The notes under the pieces: generated by a model
Told to the model about the DNA's origin: nothing
The model's database searches: none
The model's input: the letters and a program-made list of their open reading frames with translations, nothing else
Position numbers and translations under genes: made by a program
Shown: positions 18,189-27,533 of the stretch, in pieces
How the letters are laid out: each line of letters begins with the position of its first letter
Numbering within the stretch: the stretch's first letter is position 1
DNA from: Syntrophobacteraceae bacterium
Lineage (GTDB): Bacteria > Desulfobacterota > Syntrophobacteria > Syntrophobacterales > Syntrophobacteraceae
Assembly (NCBI GenBank): GCA_025453975.1
Contig: JALOPI010000008.1
Span: 1-64,000, forward strand
Length of the DNA: 64,000 nt
Direction of reading: 5' to 3'

Positions 18189-19757
18189 ATGGTCGATCTC
18201 ACCCCTTTCTGGGTGCCCTGGCTGACAGGCGCCGCCGGGCTTCTCCTTGGCCTTCTGATGGCGGCGATCTTCGTGCAGTTGCGGGCGGAGCAGTGGAAGG
18301 AGCGGATACGCCACGAGGCGGAGCTTGAAAAGACATCCCTCCTTTCCAGGCTGGATTCCCAGGATCAACAGAGGGCCCTGATGGATGCCACGATTTCGGA
18401 GCTTCGAGCCGAGTCGGCTCGGCTGGATTCGGAGGTGCGGTCCCTCCTGAGCCGAGGCGCCGCCGCCGAGGAGAAGAATTCGAGGATCCCGGAGCTTCTG
18501 GCGCGGCTCGGGGACAAGGATGCGCAGTGGCGGAGCCTGCACGACGAGAACATGGACCTGCAAAGGAAGCTTGCCGAAATGGAGACTCGCCTCGTGGAGG
18601 AGCGCAAGGCGTGGGAGGACAAGCTGAAGAGTCTTGGCGACGTCCAGGCCCGCCTGAGTGATACCTTCAAGGCCATTTCCTCCGAAGCCCTGCGTGACAG
18701 CGGGCAGAGCTTTCTTCACCTCGCCAGCGGAGTCATGGAGCGGATTCAGGAAGGCTCCAAGGGGGATCTCGAGGCCCGGCGCCTCGCCATCGATCAGCTC
18801 GTCAAGCCCCTCACGGAGATCCTGTCCCAGCTGGACCAGCGTGTCCGGGAAGTCGAGCAGGCCCGAACCCTGGCTTATGCGACCCTCACCGAGCAGGTTC
18901 AGTCCCTGGGCAGGACCCAGAGCCGGCTCCACCAGGAAACCTCCAACCTGGTCCAGGCCCTGAGGACTCCCTCGGTGCGGGGGCGCTGGGGGGAGATGCA
19001 GCTGAAGCGCGTGGCCGAGATCGCCGGCATGGCGGAGCACTGTGATTTCTTCCTGCAGGCCTCCACCGCTGCCGGCGGCGATCCCCAGCTGCGGCCGGAC
19101 ATGATCGTCAAGCTGCCCAGCGGGCGCCACGTGGTGGTGGATGCCAAGGCACCGCTTCAAGCCTACCTGGAGGCCATCGAATCGAGCGACCAGGCTGCGC
19201 GGGCCGCGAAGATGAAGGATCATGCCCGGCAGATCCGGTCGCACGTGACCCTGCTCGGCGGCAAGTCTTACTGGGATCGGTTCAAGCCCGCTCCGGAGTT
19301 CGTGGTCCTTTTCCTTCCCGGGGAGTCGTTCTTCAGCGCCGCCCTGGAGCAGGACCGGGATCTCATCGAATATGGCATCGAGCGTCGGGTGATCCTGGCC
19401 ACGCCCACGACCCTCATCGCTCTCCTGCGATCCGTTGCCTACGGCTGGAGGCAGGAGCAGCTGGCGGCCAACGCGGCAGCCATCAGCGATCTGGGGAAAT
19501 CCCTTCATGACCGCATGCACACCCTGGCGACCCACTTCGCGGACATCCGGCGGGGACTCGACCGGTCCGTCGAGGCGTACAACCGGGCCGTCGGGACGCT
19601 GGAGGGGCGGATCCTTCCCGCGGCCCGCCGACTGAAGGAAATGGGCATCTCGAGCTCCGTGGAGATCCAGGCCCTCCACCCCGTGGAAAGGGTGGCGCGG
19701 CCGCTCTCCACGCTGGGTGACGGCGACTCCGGATCGGAGGATGACGCGGATGAGTGA
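18189..19757 (+). CDS. rmuC: DNA recombination protein RmuC homolog
   Basis: RmuC-family proteins limit inversion and recombination at short repeats and contain a PD-(D/E)XK nuclease-like core. A single N-terminal membrane anchor (LTGAAGLLLGLLMAAIFV) is followed by a long coiled coil (~30-240). The conserved C-terminal domain carries SVRGRWGEMQLKRVAEIAGM, LRPDMIVKLPSGRHVVVDAKAPL (nuclease-like D..VDAK) and ATPTTLIALLRSVAYGWRQE. ATG 18189 is preferred over track ATG 18144 because GGAGGAGA lies just upstream. The protein has 522 aa and appears monocistronic. Confidence 0.93.
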   Translation: MVDLTPFWVPWLTGAAGLLLGLLMAAIFVQLRAEQWKERIRHEAELEKTSLLSRLDSQDQQRALMDATISELRAESARLDSEVRSLLSRGAAAEEKNSRIPELLARLGDKDAQWRSLHDENMDLQRKLAEMETRLVEERKAWEDKLKSLGDVQARLSDTFKAISSEALRDSGQSFLHLASGVMERIQEGSKGDLEARRLAIDQLVKPLTEILSQLDQRVREVEQARTLAYATLTEQVQSLGRTQSRLHQETSNLVQALRTPSVRGRWGEMQLKRVAEIAGMAEHCDFFLQASTAAGGDPQLRPDMIVKLPSGRHVVVDAKAPLQAYLEAIESSDQAARAAKMKDHARQIRSHVTLLGGKSYWDRFKPAPEFVVLFLPGESFFSAALEQDRDLIEYGIERRVILATPTTLIALLRSVAYGWRQEQLAANAAAISDLGKSLHDRMHTLATHFADIRRGLDRSVEAYNRAVGTLEGRILPAARRLKEMGISSSVEIQALHPVERVARPLSTLGDGDSGSEDDADE

Positions 19758-20055
19758 GGAGAAGGGCGAGGGATGTTGAGGCACTGAAATAGGAGCTGCA
19801 GGAGCTTCATGGTGAATCCCTGTTACAGTGGATCACGCGATTGGCCGAAAGAATAGGCGCCGGTTTTGAATCATGGGCACGAATCATGCTTTCATCGTCT
19901 GGCGCGGGTTGCCTTCACTCCATCGAGCACCCGATCGTGTGTTTACCGATCCACTGTGACGCGGTCTGTGACTTCCTGCTCGAATTCCTCGAGCGTCCTG
20001 CCTCTCCGGAGTCTTTCGGCGCGGCCCGGATGATGGCCTGAAGGGTGAGAAGAGC

Positions 20056-21201
20056 ATGCGGGTTCTGGTGGTTGAAGATCATCCTTCCATGAGGAGCATC
20101 CTGAAGAAGATGCTTTACCGGATGCAGCGCTTCGAATCCATTGAAGAGGCGGTCGATGGAGAGGAGGGCTGGCACAAGCTCCGAACCCAGATTTTTCACC
20201 TGGTCATTGCCGACATCAACATGCCGCGGCTCAACGGCATCGATCTGCTCAAGCGGTGCCGCGGCGAGCTTGACCTCAGAAACGTACCCTTTCTCATCGT
20301 GTCCGGTGAATCCCTCCAGGAGGTGATTGCCCTGGTGGGGGAATGGGGCGTCTTCGACTATGTGGTGAAGCCCTTTTCCTACAGCATTCTCAAGGAACGG
20401 ATCGAAGCCATGCTCGACCGGCTTCGAAGCCCCGAGGAGCTGCTCTACCGGGAAGTCGAGCGATTGAAGGAGATGGGCTACCATCGGGAAGCCCTGCGGA
20501 GAGTCGAGGAGGCGGAGGCCAGTCTGAAGGCGTTGAAGGTGAAGTGGCTGACCCTCAAGGGCGAATGCCTGATGGAGCTCGGTGAGCTGGAGACCGCCGG
20601 GGAGTGTCTCAGCAAAGCCCTGCAGCTCTCCGAATCATACCTGCCGGCCCACAAAACGTCGGCCGAGCTTCATCTCAAGCAGGGAAACGTGGAGCGTGCC
20701 ATCGATTTTCTGACGCGGGCCGACGAGATCAGCCCCATGGACACGGACCGCAAGGTCAAGCTGGGGAAGCTGCTCCTCACTCAGGGGCGGGAAGAAGAGG
20801 GCCGCGTCTATCTCGATAAGGCAGTGAAGCAGTCGAGCCAGGCTGATCGGGAGGGTACACTCCGCAGGGCTGCCGAGGCCTTCATGGAGGCCGGCCGTTT
20901 TGCCGACGCCGAAGAGCTTTTCGTGAAGCTTCTGAAGCTGAACCCGGAAGAGGCTGAAACCTACAACAGGCTGGGCATCGCCCTGAGGAGGCAGGGTAAG
21001 TACGATGAGGCGGAGGCCTATTACCGCATGGCCCTGGAGAGCCATCCCCAGAACCCGGTGATCCATTACAATCTCGGTGTGCTGCAGTTCAGCCGCCAGG
21101 AAAAAGGAAGCGCCCGTCAGTCGCTCCTGGAAGCCATCCGCCTGGACCCCGGTTTCAGCAAGGCCCGGGAGATCCTCAAGCAGTTGGATGCCTCGCGGTA
21201 A
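20056..21201 (+). CDS. Response regulator receiver domain fused to TPR repeats
   Basis: The N-terminal ~120 residues are a CheY-like receiver: acidic pair E7/D8, phospho-acceptor D53 (VIADINMPRLNG), Ser of IVSGE and Lys of VVKPF. After a linker, residues ~150-380 form tetratricopeptide repeats such as AETYNRLGIALRRQGKYDEA. There is no DNA-binding output, so it probably signals by protein-protein contact through the TPRs. This layout is seen in Deltaproteobacteria. No histidine kinase is adjacent; the H-box protein at 12091 lies 7 kb away. It is convergent with the cupin gene, with 12 bp between. Confidence 0.92.
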   Translation: MRVLVVEDHPSMRSILKKMLYRMQRFESIEEAVDGEEGWHKLRTQIFHLVIADINMPRLNGIDLLKRCRGELDLRNVPFLIVSGESLQEVIALVGEWGVFDYVVKPFSYSILKERIEAMLDRLRSPEELLYREVERLKEMGYHREALRRVEEAEASLKALKVKWLTLKGECLMELGELETAGECLSKALQLSESYLPAHKTSAELHLKQGNVERAIDFLTRADEISPMDTDRKVKLGKLLLTQGREEEGRVYLDKAVKQSSQADREGTLRRAAEAFMEAGRFADAEELFVKLLKLNPEEAETYNRLGIALRRQGKYDEAEAYYRMALESHPQNPVIHYNLGVLQFSRQEKGSARQSLLEAIRLDPGFSKAREILKQLDASR

Positions 21202-21213
21202 CGGGGGCGCCCA

Positions 21214-21564
21214 TCAAAGCTCGGGAGCGTCCCCCGGAATCACGCACACGAAAACCATCACCGATTTCCCGGTATTCCTGATCTGGTGCTCTTCCTCGGC
21301 GGGCACGAAAATCACGCTCCCAGCCTGGACCGGTACCCATTCCCCTTCCTGGAAGACCGCGCCCTCCCCCCCATGGACAAAGATTTCATGCTCCCATGCA
21401 TGGCGGTGACGTGGCGTGTGCCCCTCCGGAGCCAGCTCGAACACGCGCATGCAGAAACGGGTGGCACCGTCGCCTCGACCGATGACCACTCGGCCGGTGA
21501 CTCCCCTGGCGGGCGGCTGATCGAAAACTCGCTTCTCTGCCTCGGAATAGCGAATGATTTTCAT
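21214..21564 (-). CDS. Cupin-domain protein
   Basis: This 116-aa single-domain cupin shows motif 1, GHTPRHRHAWEHEIFVHGGEG (three His and a Glu as metal ligands), and motif 2, AGSVIFVPAEEEHQIRNTG. Small cupins of this type bind Fe/Mn/Zn and act as isomerases, dioxygenases or ligand sensors; substrate unknown. ATG 21564 has AGGAG about 9 bp upstream. It stands alone on the minus strand, convergent with the response regulator. Confidence 0.88.
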   Translation of the reverse strand: MKIIRYSEAEKRVFDQPPARGVTGRVVIGRGDGATRFCMRVFELAPEGHTPRHRHAWEHEIFVHGGEGAVFQEGEWVPVQAGSVIFVPAEEEHQIRNTGKSVMVFVCVIPGDAPEL

Positions 21565-21800
21565 CGATGGTGCTCCTGGGGCGAACGACCGTGGAGCGTC
21601 TCGCGCGAGACGGCGAATCGTCTGCCTCCCTGGGGGGGAGACAGACGCTCACGATCCGCCCGGCTTTTCAGGCGACTGGCGCCGAGGGATAGGGCTTGTT
21701 CGAGATCGGAAGGGGACCGGTTCGGCGAACCGGCTGGTGAAGGGCCTGAAGCGCTCTTCCATGTCTCCGGGCCGGCACGATGGCCGGCGGAAGCTGGCTC

Positions 21801-21998
21801 TCAGGACAGGAACTTCTTCTTGAGATCGTCCCACGGGGCGAAGGCTGCAAGCAGGATGGCTGAAATGAGGTAAATCGCCACGAGGGACGCCGGAAAGGTC
21901 ACATAGAACAGTGCATAGACCGGAAAAAGGGCGGCAAAGGCCAGTGCGAGCTTAACGGCCATTGCAATCCATTTGCTCTTGGAACCATTGTCATCCAT
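21801..21998 (-). CDS. Small two-helix membrane protein, unknown
   Basis: This 65-aa product has a short charged N terminus (MDDNGSKSKW), two strong hydrophobic segments (IAMAVKLALAFAALFPVYALFY and SLVAIYLISAILLAAF) and a Lys-rich tail, the pattern of a small inner-membrane protein. ATG 21998 has GGAG 7 bp upstream; ATG 22004 lies two codons before it, too close to that site. I do not recognise the family. It lies upstream of the cupin gene on the same strand (236 bp gap) and diverges from qmoA. Confidence 0.65.
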   Translation of the reverse strand: MDDNGSKSKWIAMAVKLALAFAALFPVYALFYVTFPASLVAIYLISAILLAAFAPWDDLKKKFLS

Positions 21999-22004
21999 GC
22001 TCAT

Positions 22005-22449
22005 ACTCCATCTCTCGAGGTTCTTCGGGTTCGCTCTGTTCTAAAGCAGAGACAAGGATTTGGAGGCAGTCTGCTTGCCCTCGCATTGTGCATAGATCAA
22101 ACGCTGTCGGACTTCGTCCCCTTTGAGCTGACGGGCTCACCTTAAGCGAGGTGGGAAGAATTTGCAAGGGAGAAGGGGGGAGAGTCGTGACCTTTTTTTC
22201 ACAAAACCACCCATCCTTCCTTCGGATGGGACCGAGGGTCCGGCGGCGTGGGGAGGGCCGAAGCTGACGCGGTCTGGGTCTTCTGATCTTTTTGTTGCAA
22301 GGCTGGATCGCTTTGTGTATATAAGCACATGGATTTATGGGGACTTCTCTGGCAAGCTCCATGCCTCACAGCCCTATGGTCATTCCTGGAGATTGCGCCC
22401 GATCGCTGGCGGGGTTCTCGATATTTCACACAGCCTTAGGAGGATAAGC
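22005..22449. other. qmo leader and promoter region
   Basis: This is 445 bp upstream of qmoA without a supported gene. It contains a 7-bp stem at 22210-22230 (CCCATCC/GGATGGG) and the candidate qmo promoter at 22295-22323. The leader of about 120 nt before the qmoA start codon has no recognised riboswitch. Confidence 0.45.
22295..22323 (+). promoter_or_regulatory. Candidate qmoABC promoter
   Basis: TTGCAA, 17 bp, TATATA, ending 126 bp before the qmoA start codon, in a locally AT-rich stretch. Four of six bases match consensus in each box. Confidence 0.45.
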
Positions 22450-23716
22450 ATGGCAAACGCAGTAACGCAAAGCATTCTGGTGGTCGGAGGCGGTATGAGC
22501 GGGCTCACTGCCGCCATCGAAGCAGCCGACCGAAGCGGGCCACGAGGTCTATCTCGTGGAAAGGCAGCCGTACCTCGGAGGTCGGGTAGCCCAGCTTCAT
22601 CAGTATTTCCCCAAATTGTGTCCCCCTTATTGCGGACTGGAGATCAACTTTCGCCGCATGAAGATCAGCCCGAAGCTGCACGTGCTCACCCAGGCGGAAG
22701 TGGAGTCGGTGTCGGGGGAAGAGGGCAACTTCGACGTGGCCATCAAACTGAGCCCCCGTTACGTCAACGAGAAGTGCACCGCCTGCGGTAAATGCGCCGA
22801 AGCCTGCTCCATGGAGATCGATAACCCCTTCAACTACAACATGGACAAGGTCAAGGCCGCCTATCTCCCCCACGACATGGCTTTCCCTCTGAGGTTCATC
22901 CTCGACCCCGCCCTGGTGAAGAGCGGCGAGGCACAGAAAGTCAAGGAGGCCTGTCCTTACGACGCCATCGATCTGGACATGAGCACGAAGACCCTGGATC
23001 TGAAGGTGGGCACCATCGTCTGGGCCACCGGCTGGAAGCCCTACGACGTCACCAGGCTTGACTCCTACGGTTCCGGCAAGTATCCCAACGTCATCACCAA
23101 CGTGATGATGGAGAGACTGGCGGCGCCCAACGGCCCCACCCAGGGCAAGATCCTGCGCCCCTCGGACGGCAAGGCCCCTGAAACCGTCGCCTTCGTTCAG
23201 TGCGCGGGGTCCCGCGACGAGAACCATCTCCCGTTCTGCTCCACCATCTGCTGCCTGGCATCCATGAAGCAGTCGACCTACGTGCGCGAGCAGTATCCCG
23301 ATGCCAAGGTTTACATCTTCTACATCGACATTCGCGCGATGGACCGGCTGGAGGATTTCTACCGCATGGTCAAGGAAGATCCCGGCACGATCTTCTTCAA
23401 GGGTAAGGTGGCCAAGATCGAGCAGGACAACGCCACGAAGAACCTGATGGTCCGCGTCGAGGATACGAACACGGCCTCGCTCCACGAGATGAGCTTCGAT
23501 CTGGTGGTGCTGGCCACGGGAATGCAGCCCGCGACTTCCGATGAGCCGGTCCCCATCAGCGTGCCTTATGACGACTACGGGTTCGTGGCTTCAATGCACG
23601 CCGCCCCCGGAATCTGCGCCGCCGGTTGCACGAGGACTCCCGCAGGAGTATCCGAATCGGTTCAAGATGGCACGGCAGCGGCTCTCAAAGCCATCCAATC
23701 CGTTGCGAGGAGGTAG
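22450..23716 (+). CDS. qmoA: Quinone-interacting membrane-bound oxidoreductase subunit A, interrupted by a frameshift
   Basis: QmoA is a soluble FAD/Fe-S subunit related to heterodisulfide reductase HdrA; QmoABC passes electrons from menaquinol to APS reductase. The start has AGGAGG about 7 bp before ATG 22450, then MANAVTQSILVVGGGMSGLTAAIEAA, a Rossmann FAD motif. The frame then breaks at CCGACCGA (22526-22533): reading on in frame 1 gives unrelated residues, while frame 2 resumes with EAGHEVYLVERQPYLGGRVAQ and continues to the stop at 23716. Removing one 4-bp copy restores a 420-aa protein with the CTACGKCAEAC cluster motif. The track shows it as two ORFs (22162-22791 and 22556-23716). It may be a true mutation or a sequence error. 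Confidence 0.9.
22526..22533 (+). repeat. 4-bp tandem duplication that breaks the qmoA frame
   Basis: CCGA occurs twice in a row exactly where the QmoA reading frame is lost, around codon 27. Deleting one copy joins AAIEAA to EAGHEVYLVE as expected for the family. Confidence 0.85.
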
Positions 23717-23722
23717 ACATCC

Positions 23723-25936
23723 ATGGAACAGAAGATTGCAGCATATATTTGTACCGGGTGCGGTATCGGGGACGCCCTCGACATCGAGCAGCTGAGCAAG
23801 GTGGCCACGGGCGAGTGCAAGGTCGCCATCTGTCAGACCCACCCCACGCTCTGCAGCGAGGCCGGCGCGGCGCTCATCAAGAACGACATCGCCAAGGAAG
23901 GGGCCAACACGCTGATCATCGCGGCCTGCTCGCCCCGTGTCATGTATGACGTGTTCAGTTTCGACGGGTGCATCGTCGACCGCGTGAACCTGCGCGAGCA
24001 GGTGGTCTGGTGCCAGCCGCCCAATGCCGAAGACACCCAGATGATGGCGGAGGATTATCTCCGGATCAGCGGGGCCAAGGTGAAGAAGATGGAGCTGCCC
24101 GAGGCCTACAAGCCCGAGCGTGAGCTGTCCAAGGACATTCTCGTGGTGGGCGGCGGCGTCACGGGGCTCACCGCGGCCCTGGAGGTGGCCAAGGCGGGCT
24201 ACAAGGCGGTCCTGGTGGAAAAAGAGGGTCAGCTCGGCGGTTTCCAGAGCAAGGTGACCGACAAGGCGACTTTCCCTTACAAGGATGTCAAGCCCAACGA
24301 CCTGGGCGACCTCGTCGAATCCGTGAAGCAGAATGCCAACATTAAAGTGTACACCGGCGCCAAGGTCGAGTCCATCGAGGGCGGGCCGTGTGTCTTCGAT
24401 GTGAAGATCAAGCAGAACGGATCCACGGCGGATCACCCCATCGGGGCCGTTGTCATGGCGGCCGGCTGGCAGCCCTACGATCCCGCCAAGCTCGACGCCA
24501 GGCTGGGATACGGTCAGTCTCCCAACATCATCACCAATGTGCAGTTTGAGGAGATGAAGCTGGCGGGCGATGTGGCCCGGCCCAGCGACGGCAAGGCCCT
24601 CAAGAACGTGGCGTTCCTCCAGTGCGCGGGCTCGCGGGATCCCGAGCACCTGCCGTACTGCTCGACGGCCTGCTGCCTCACTTCCTTGAAGCAGGCCATC
24701 CTCATCAAGCAGGAAAGCCCCGAGACCAACGTTTTCATCATCTACAAGGAAATGCGCACGCCGGGCCAGTCCGAGGATTTCTACCGCAAGGCTCAGCAGT
24801 CCGGAGTCATCTTCGCCCGGTCCCAGGATCCCGAGGTGAAGGTGAGCGGCAGTGCCATCACGATCGAATTCGTGGACGAGCTCCTGGGGGAATCGGTGGC
24901 CCTGGGCGATCTGGACATGGTCGTGCTCGCCACCGGCATGGTGCCTGTATCGGCGCTCGGGGACGATCCCCGGGCCAAGGAGCCCAAGGAAGGCGAGGAG
25001 GCATCCGAAGTCCCGGCCGACACCATCCTGGCTTCCGATATCCTCAACCTGCAGTATCGTCAGGGGCCGGAGCTTCCCGGGCTCAAATACGGGTTCCCCG
25101 ATTCCCATTTCATCTGCTTCCCGTATGAGAGCCGCAGGACCGGCATCTATCCCGCGGGCTGCGTGCGCCGCCCCATGGGTGTGGCCAGTGCCCAGGAAGA
25201 CGCCGCGGGCGCGGCCATGAAGGCCATCCAGTGCGTGGAGCTCACCAGCCGTGGCTTGGCGGTTCATCCTCGTGCCGGCGACATGACGTATCCCGAGTTC
25301 TTCATGCAGCGCTGTACCCAGTGCAAGCGGTGCACGGAAGAATGTCCCTTCGGGGCCATCAACGAGGACGAGAAGGGCAATCCGCTGCCGCAGCCCACGC
25401 GCTGCCGCCGATGCGGCGTGTGCATGGGTGCCTGCCCCGAGCGCATCATTTCTTTCAAGAACTACTCCGTCGGCATGATCGGCGATGCCATCAAGGCCAT
25501 CAACGTGCCCGACGAATACGATGAGAAGCCCCGCATCCTGGTTCTGGCGTGCGAGAATGACGCCTACCCCGCCCTCGACATGATGGGGCTTCGGCGCATC
25601 GGCTACAATCCATGGGTCCGCATCATGCCCATGCGCTGCCTGGGGTCCCTGAACCTCATCTTCGTGGCGGATTCGCTCTCCAAGGGCATCGACGGCGTGC
25701 TGCTCCTGGGGTGTGCCCACGGGGACAACTACCAGTGCCACTTCATCAAGGGCAGCGAGCTGGCCAGCATCCGTCTGAGCAAGGTCAAGGAAACCCTCGA
25801 CCGTCTGCAGCTCGAGTCGGACCGCGTCCGATTCGAGTCGGTTTCCATCACGGATTACAACACCCTCGCCAAAGTCCTGGATGAGTTCTCTGACAGGCTT
25901 GTGGAAATTGGGCCGAACCCGTACAAGGGTTTCTAG
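23723..25936 (+). CDS. qmoB: Quinone-interacting membrane-bound oxidoreductase subunit B
   Basis: This is an HdrA/MvhD-like FAD and iron-sulfur subunit of the Qmo complex, which delivers electrons to APS reductase in sulfate reduction. The 737-aa chain has an N-terminal Cys motif (CTGCG, 10-13), an HdrA-like FAD-binding region (DILVVGGGVTGLTAALEVAKAG), two [4Fe-4S] motifs (CTQCKRCTEECPFGAI and CRRCGVCMGACPERII) and a C-terminal MvhD-like domain (LLLGCAHGDNYQCHFIKG). The ribosome binding site AGGAGG overlaps the qmoA stop codon, so translation is coupled. The frame is intact over its entire length, in contrast to qmoA. Confidence 0.96.
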   Translation: MEQKIAAYICTGCGIGDALDIEQLSKVATGECKVAICQTHPTLCSEAGAALIKNDIAKEGANTLIIAACSPRVMYDVFSFDGCIVDRVNLREQVVWCQPPNAEDTQMMAEDYLRISGAKVKKMELPEAYKPERELSKDILVVGGGVTGLTAALEVAKAGYKAVLVEKEGQLGGFQSKVTDKATFPYKDVKPNDLGDLVESVKQNANIKVYTGAKVESIEGGPCVFDVKIKQNGSTADHPIGAVVMAAGWQPYDPAKLDARLGYGQSPNIITNVQFEEMKLAGDVARPSDGKALKNVAFLQCAGSRDPEHLPYCSTACCLTSLKQAILIKQESPETNVFIIYKEMRTPGQSEDFYRKAQQSGVIFARSQDPEVKVSGSAITIEFVDELLGESVALGDLDMVVLATGMVPVSALGDDPRAKEPKEGEEASEVPADTILASDILNLQYRQGPELPGLKYGFPDSHFICFPYESRRTGIYPAGCVRRPMGVASAQEDAAGAAMKAIQCVELTSRGLAVHPRAGDMTYPEFFMQRCTQCKRCTEECPFGAINEDEKGNPLPQPTRCRRCGVCMGACPERIISFKNYSVGMIGDAIKAINVPDEYDEKPRILVLACENDAYPALDMMGLRRIGYNPWVRIMPMRCLGSLNLIFVADSLSKGIDGVLLLGCAHGDNYQCHFIKGSELASIRLSKVKETLDRLQLESDRVRFESVSITDYNTLAKVLDEFSDRLVEIGPNPYKGF

Positions 25937-26088
25937 GAGGAGCCCCCGGGTCTGTGATCGGCCGGCGGGGACTTCTGGCGGCTCGGGGCTCGGGCCTCGA
26001 TCTGCCGCCTGCCCGTCGGATTCATGGGCCCGGGGCTCAGGCAGGATCCTATGGACTGATTTGATCCCCCTCAGGAGGAGGCATTGGG

Positions 26089-27270
26089 ATGAGCAATAAA
26101 GTCGATCCTAACCTAATTCACGATTTGAAGCATTTCGGGCTCTCCGAAGCGCAGAAGTGCTATAACTGCGGAAACTGTACCGCCATCTGTCCGCTCTCCA
26201 CCCCGGAAAACCCTTTTCCCAGAAAGTTCGTGCGCTACATTCAGATGGGCCAGACGGAAAAGATTCTCAAATCGCCCGAGCCCTGGCTTTGCTATTACTG
26301 CGGCGACTGTTCCACCCAGTGTCCCCGGGGTGCCGAGCCGGGTGAGACGATGATGGCGCTGCGGCGTTACCTGACGGCGGCTTACGACTGGACGGGGTTC
26401 GCCCGGAAGTTCTACACCTCGGAGCGCTTCGAGATCATCGCCATCAGCATCGTGGCCCTTCTGGTCGGTATGGGACTGCTTCTCTTCCACGGCGACAACA
26501 TCGACTGGCAGAATGCCCACATCAACTCCGTGTGGCCTTCGGACAAGATCGAGCTGGCCGATTTGGGCATGGCGGCGATCCTCTCCTTCCTGCTTCTGAG
26601 CAATGTGTTCCACTGCTTCAAGTACACCATGGGGGACCTGGCCTTCAAAATCCCGGTCAAGTACTACGCGAGCCAGGCCAAGGAGCTGCTCATCCACGTT
26701 CTCACCCAGAAGCGCTTCGGGCAGTGCACGGACAAGATGCAGTGGTTCGTTCACCTCATGATCATGACGGGCTACGCCTCCGTGTTCCTCCTGGTGGTGG
26801 TTTTCATCAACGGCTTGGGATTCGAGAACCTCAAGTTTCAGAGAGATCTGCCTGAATACCCCCTGTGGCATCCCATTCGCCTCGTTGGCTACTATGCTAC
26901 TTTCGCCATCATGTACGGGACCACCTACGCCATCATCGGTCGGCTGAAGAAGAGCAAACCGGTCTATCGGTATTCCCATCCCACGGACTGGATGTTCCTC
27001 ATCCTTCTGCAGCTCACCACCATGACCGGTATCTTCATCCACTTCACGCGCCTGCTGAACTGGCCGATTCCCACCTACGGACTCTACATCGTCCACATGA
27101 TGGTGGCCGTGCCCATGCTCGTGCTGGAGGTTCCCTTCGCCAAGTGGGCTCACCTGGCCTATCGCCCCCTGGTGATCTACCTTGTCAGGGTTAAGCAGCT
27201 CTATCTCCAGGATCAGCCGGCCCCCGTGGTCGAAACCGAGGCTCAGCCCGCCGTGGCTCCCGCCGAATAA
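26089..27270 (+). CDS. qmoC: Quinone-interacting membrane-bound oxidoreductase subunit C
   Basis: This is the HdrE/HdrC-like membrane subunit that oxidises menaquinol. The N terminus binds two [4Fe-4S] clusters, C24-x2-C27-x2-C30-x3-C34P and C68-x2-C71-x2-C74-x3-C78P. Residues ~125-370 hold about six membrane helices of a heme b domain with His-rich helices (HLMIMTGYASVF, IHFTRLLNWPIP, YIVHMMVAVPMLVLEVPFAKW). The start has AGGAGGAG about 8 bp upstream. It sits 152 bp after qmoB. A Pro/Ala-rich tail and a strong terminator end the operon. The 393-aa length is normal. Confidence 0.96.
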   Translation: MSNKVDPNLIHDLKHFGLSEAQKCYNCGNCTAICPLSTPENPFPRKFVRYIQMGQTEKILKSPEPWLCYYCGDCSTQCPRGAEPGETMMALRRYLTAAYDWTGFARKFYTSERFEIIAISIVALLVGMGLLLFHGDNIDWQNAHINSVWPSDKIELADLGMAAILSFLLLSNVFHCFKYTMGDLAFKIPVKYYASQAKELLIHVLTQKRFGQCTDKMQWFVHLMIMTGYASVFLLVVVFINGLGFENLKFQRDLPEYPLWHPIRLVGYYATFAIMYGTTYAIIGRLKKSKPVYRYSHPTDWMFLILLQLTTMTGIFIHFTRLLNWPIPTYGLYIVHMMVAVPMLVLEVPFAKWAHLAYRPLVIYLVRVKQLYLQDQPAPVVETEAQPAVAPAE

Positions 27271-27321
27271 GGCAGGTTGTCGGCCGCGGTGTGAGCATCG
27301 ATGCCGTACCGCCATTTGCAG

Positions 27322-27357
27322 GGCCCACGAGGAGGATGTTTCCTCGTGGGCCTTTTT
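27322..27357 (+). terminator. Strong intrinsic terminator after qmoC
   Basis: A perfect 12-bp stem (GGCCCACGAGGA / TCCTCGTGGGCC) with a 7-base loop is followed directly by TTTTT. It lies 51 bp after the qmoC stop and closes the qmoABC operon. Confidence 0.93.
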
Positions 27358-27533
27358 GCGTAAAATGGACAGATCGAAGGTGCCGGCAGCTCACCCGGAC
27401 AGACGGGATGGAACGAGAAACGGTCGGAAGTGGTTTTCCATCACCCGGGTGTCATTATTCGGAGAATCGGAAGCCCTGATATCGCAGGGCTCGGTGGCCC
27501 TCGTCTCCCGGGGGGCTCACGCCCTGTCACGGC

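Noticed and set aside
18024-19784. 586-aa - strand ORF
   Set aside because: It is antisense to rmuC and made of His/Leu/Gln/Gly-rich sequence with no family motifs.
19841-20041. 66-aa ORF upstream of the response regulator
   Set aside because: No ribosome binding site, no recognised motif and no sign of conservation; treated as non-coding.
22162-22791. 209-aa ORF at the start of qmoA
   Set aside because: It is the broken first frame of qmoA extended upstream and downstream of the frameshift; only codons from 22450 to about 22527 belong to qmoA.
23591-25741. 716-aa - strand ORF
   Set aside because: It is antisense to qmoB; no start site, low-complexity composition and qmoB is unmistakable.
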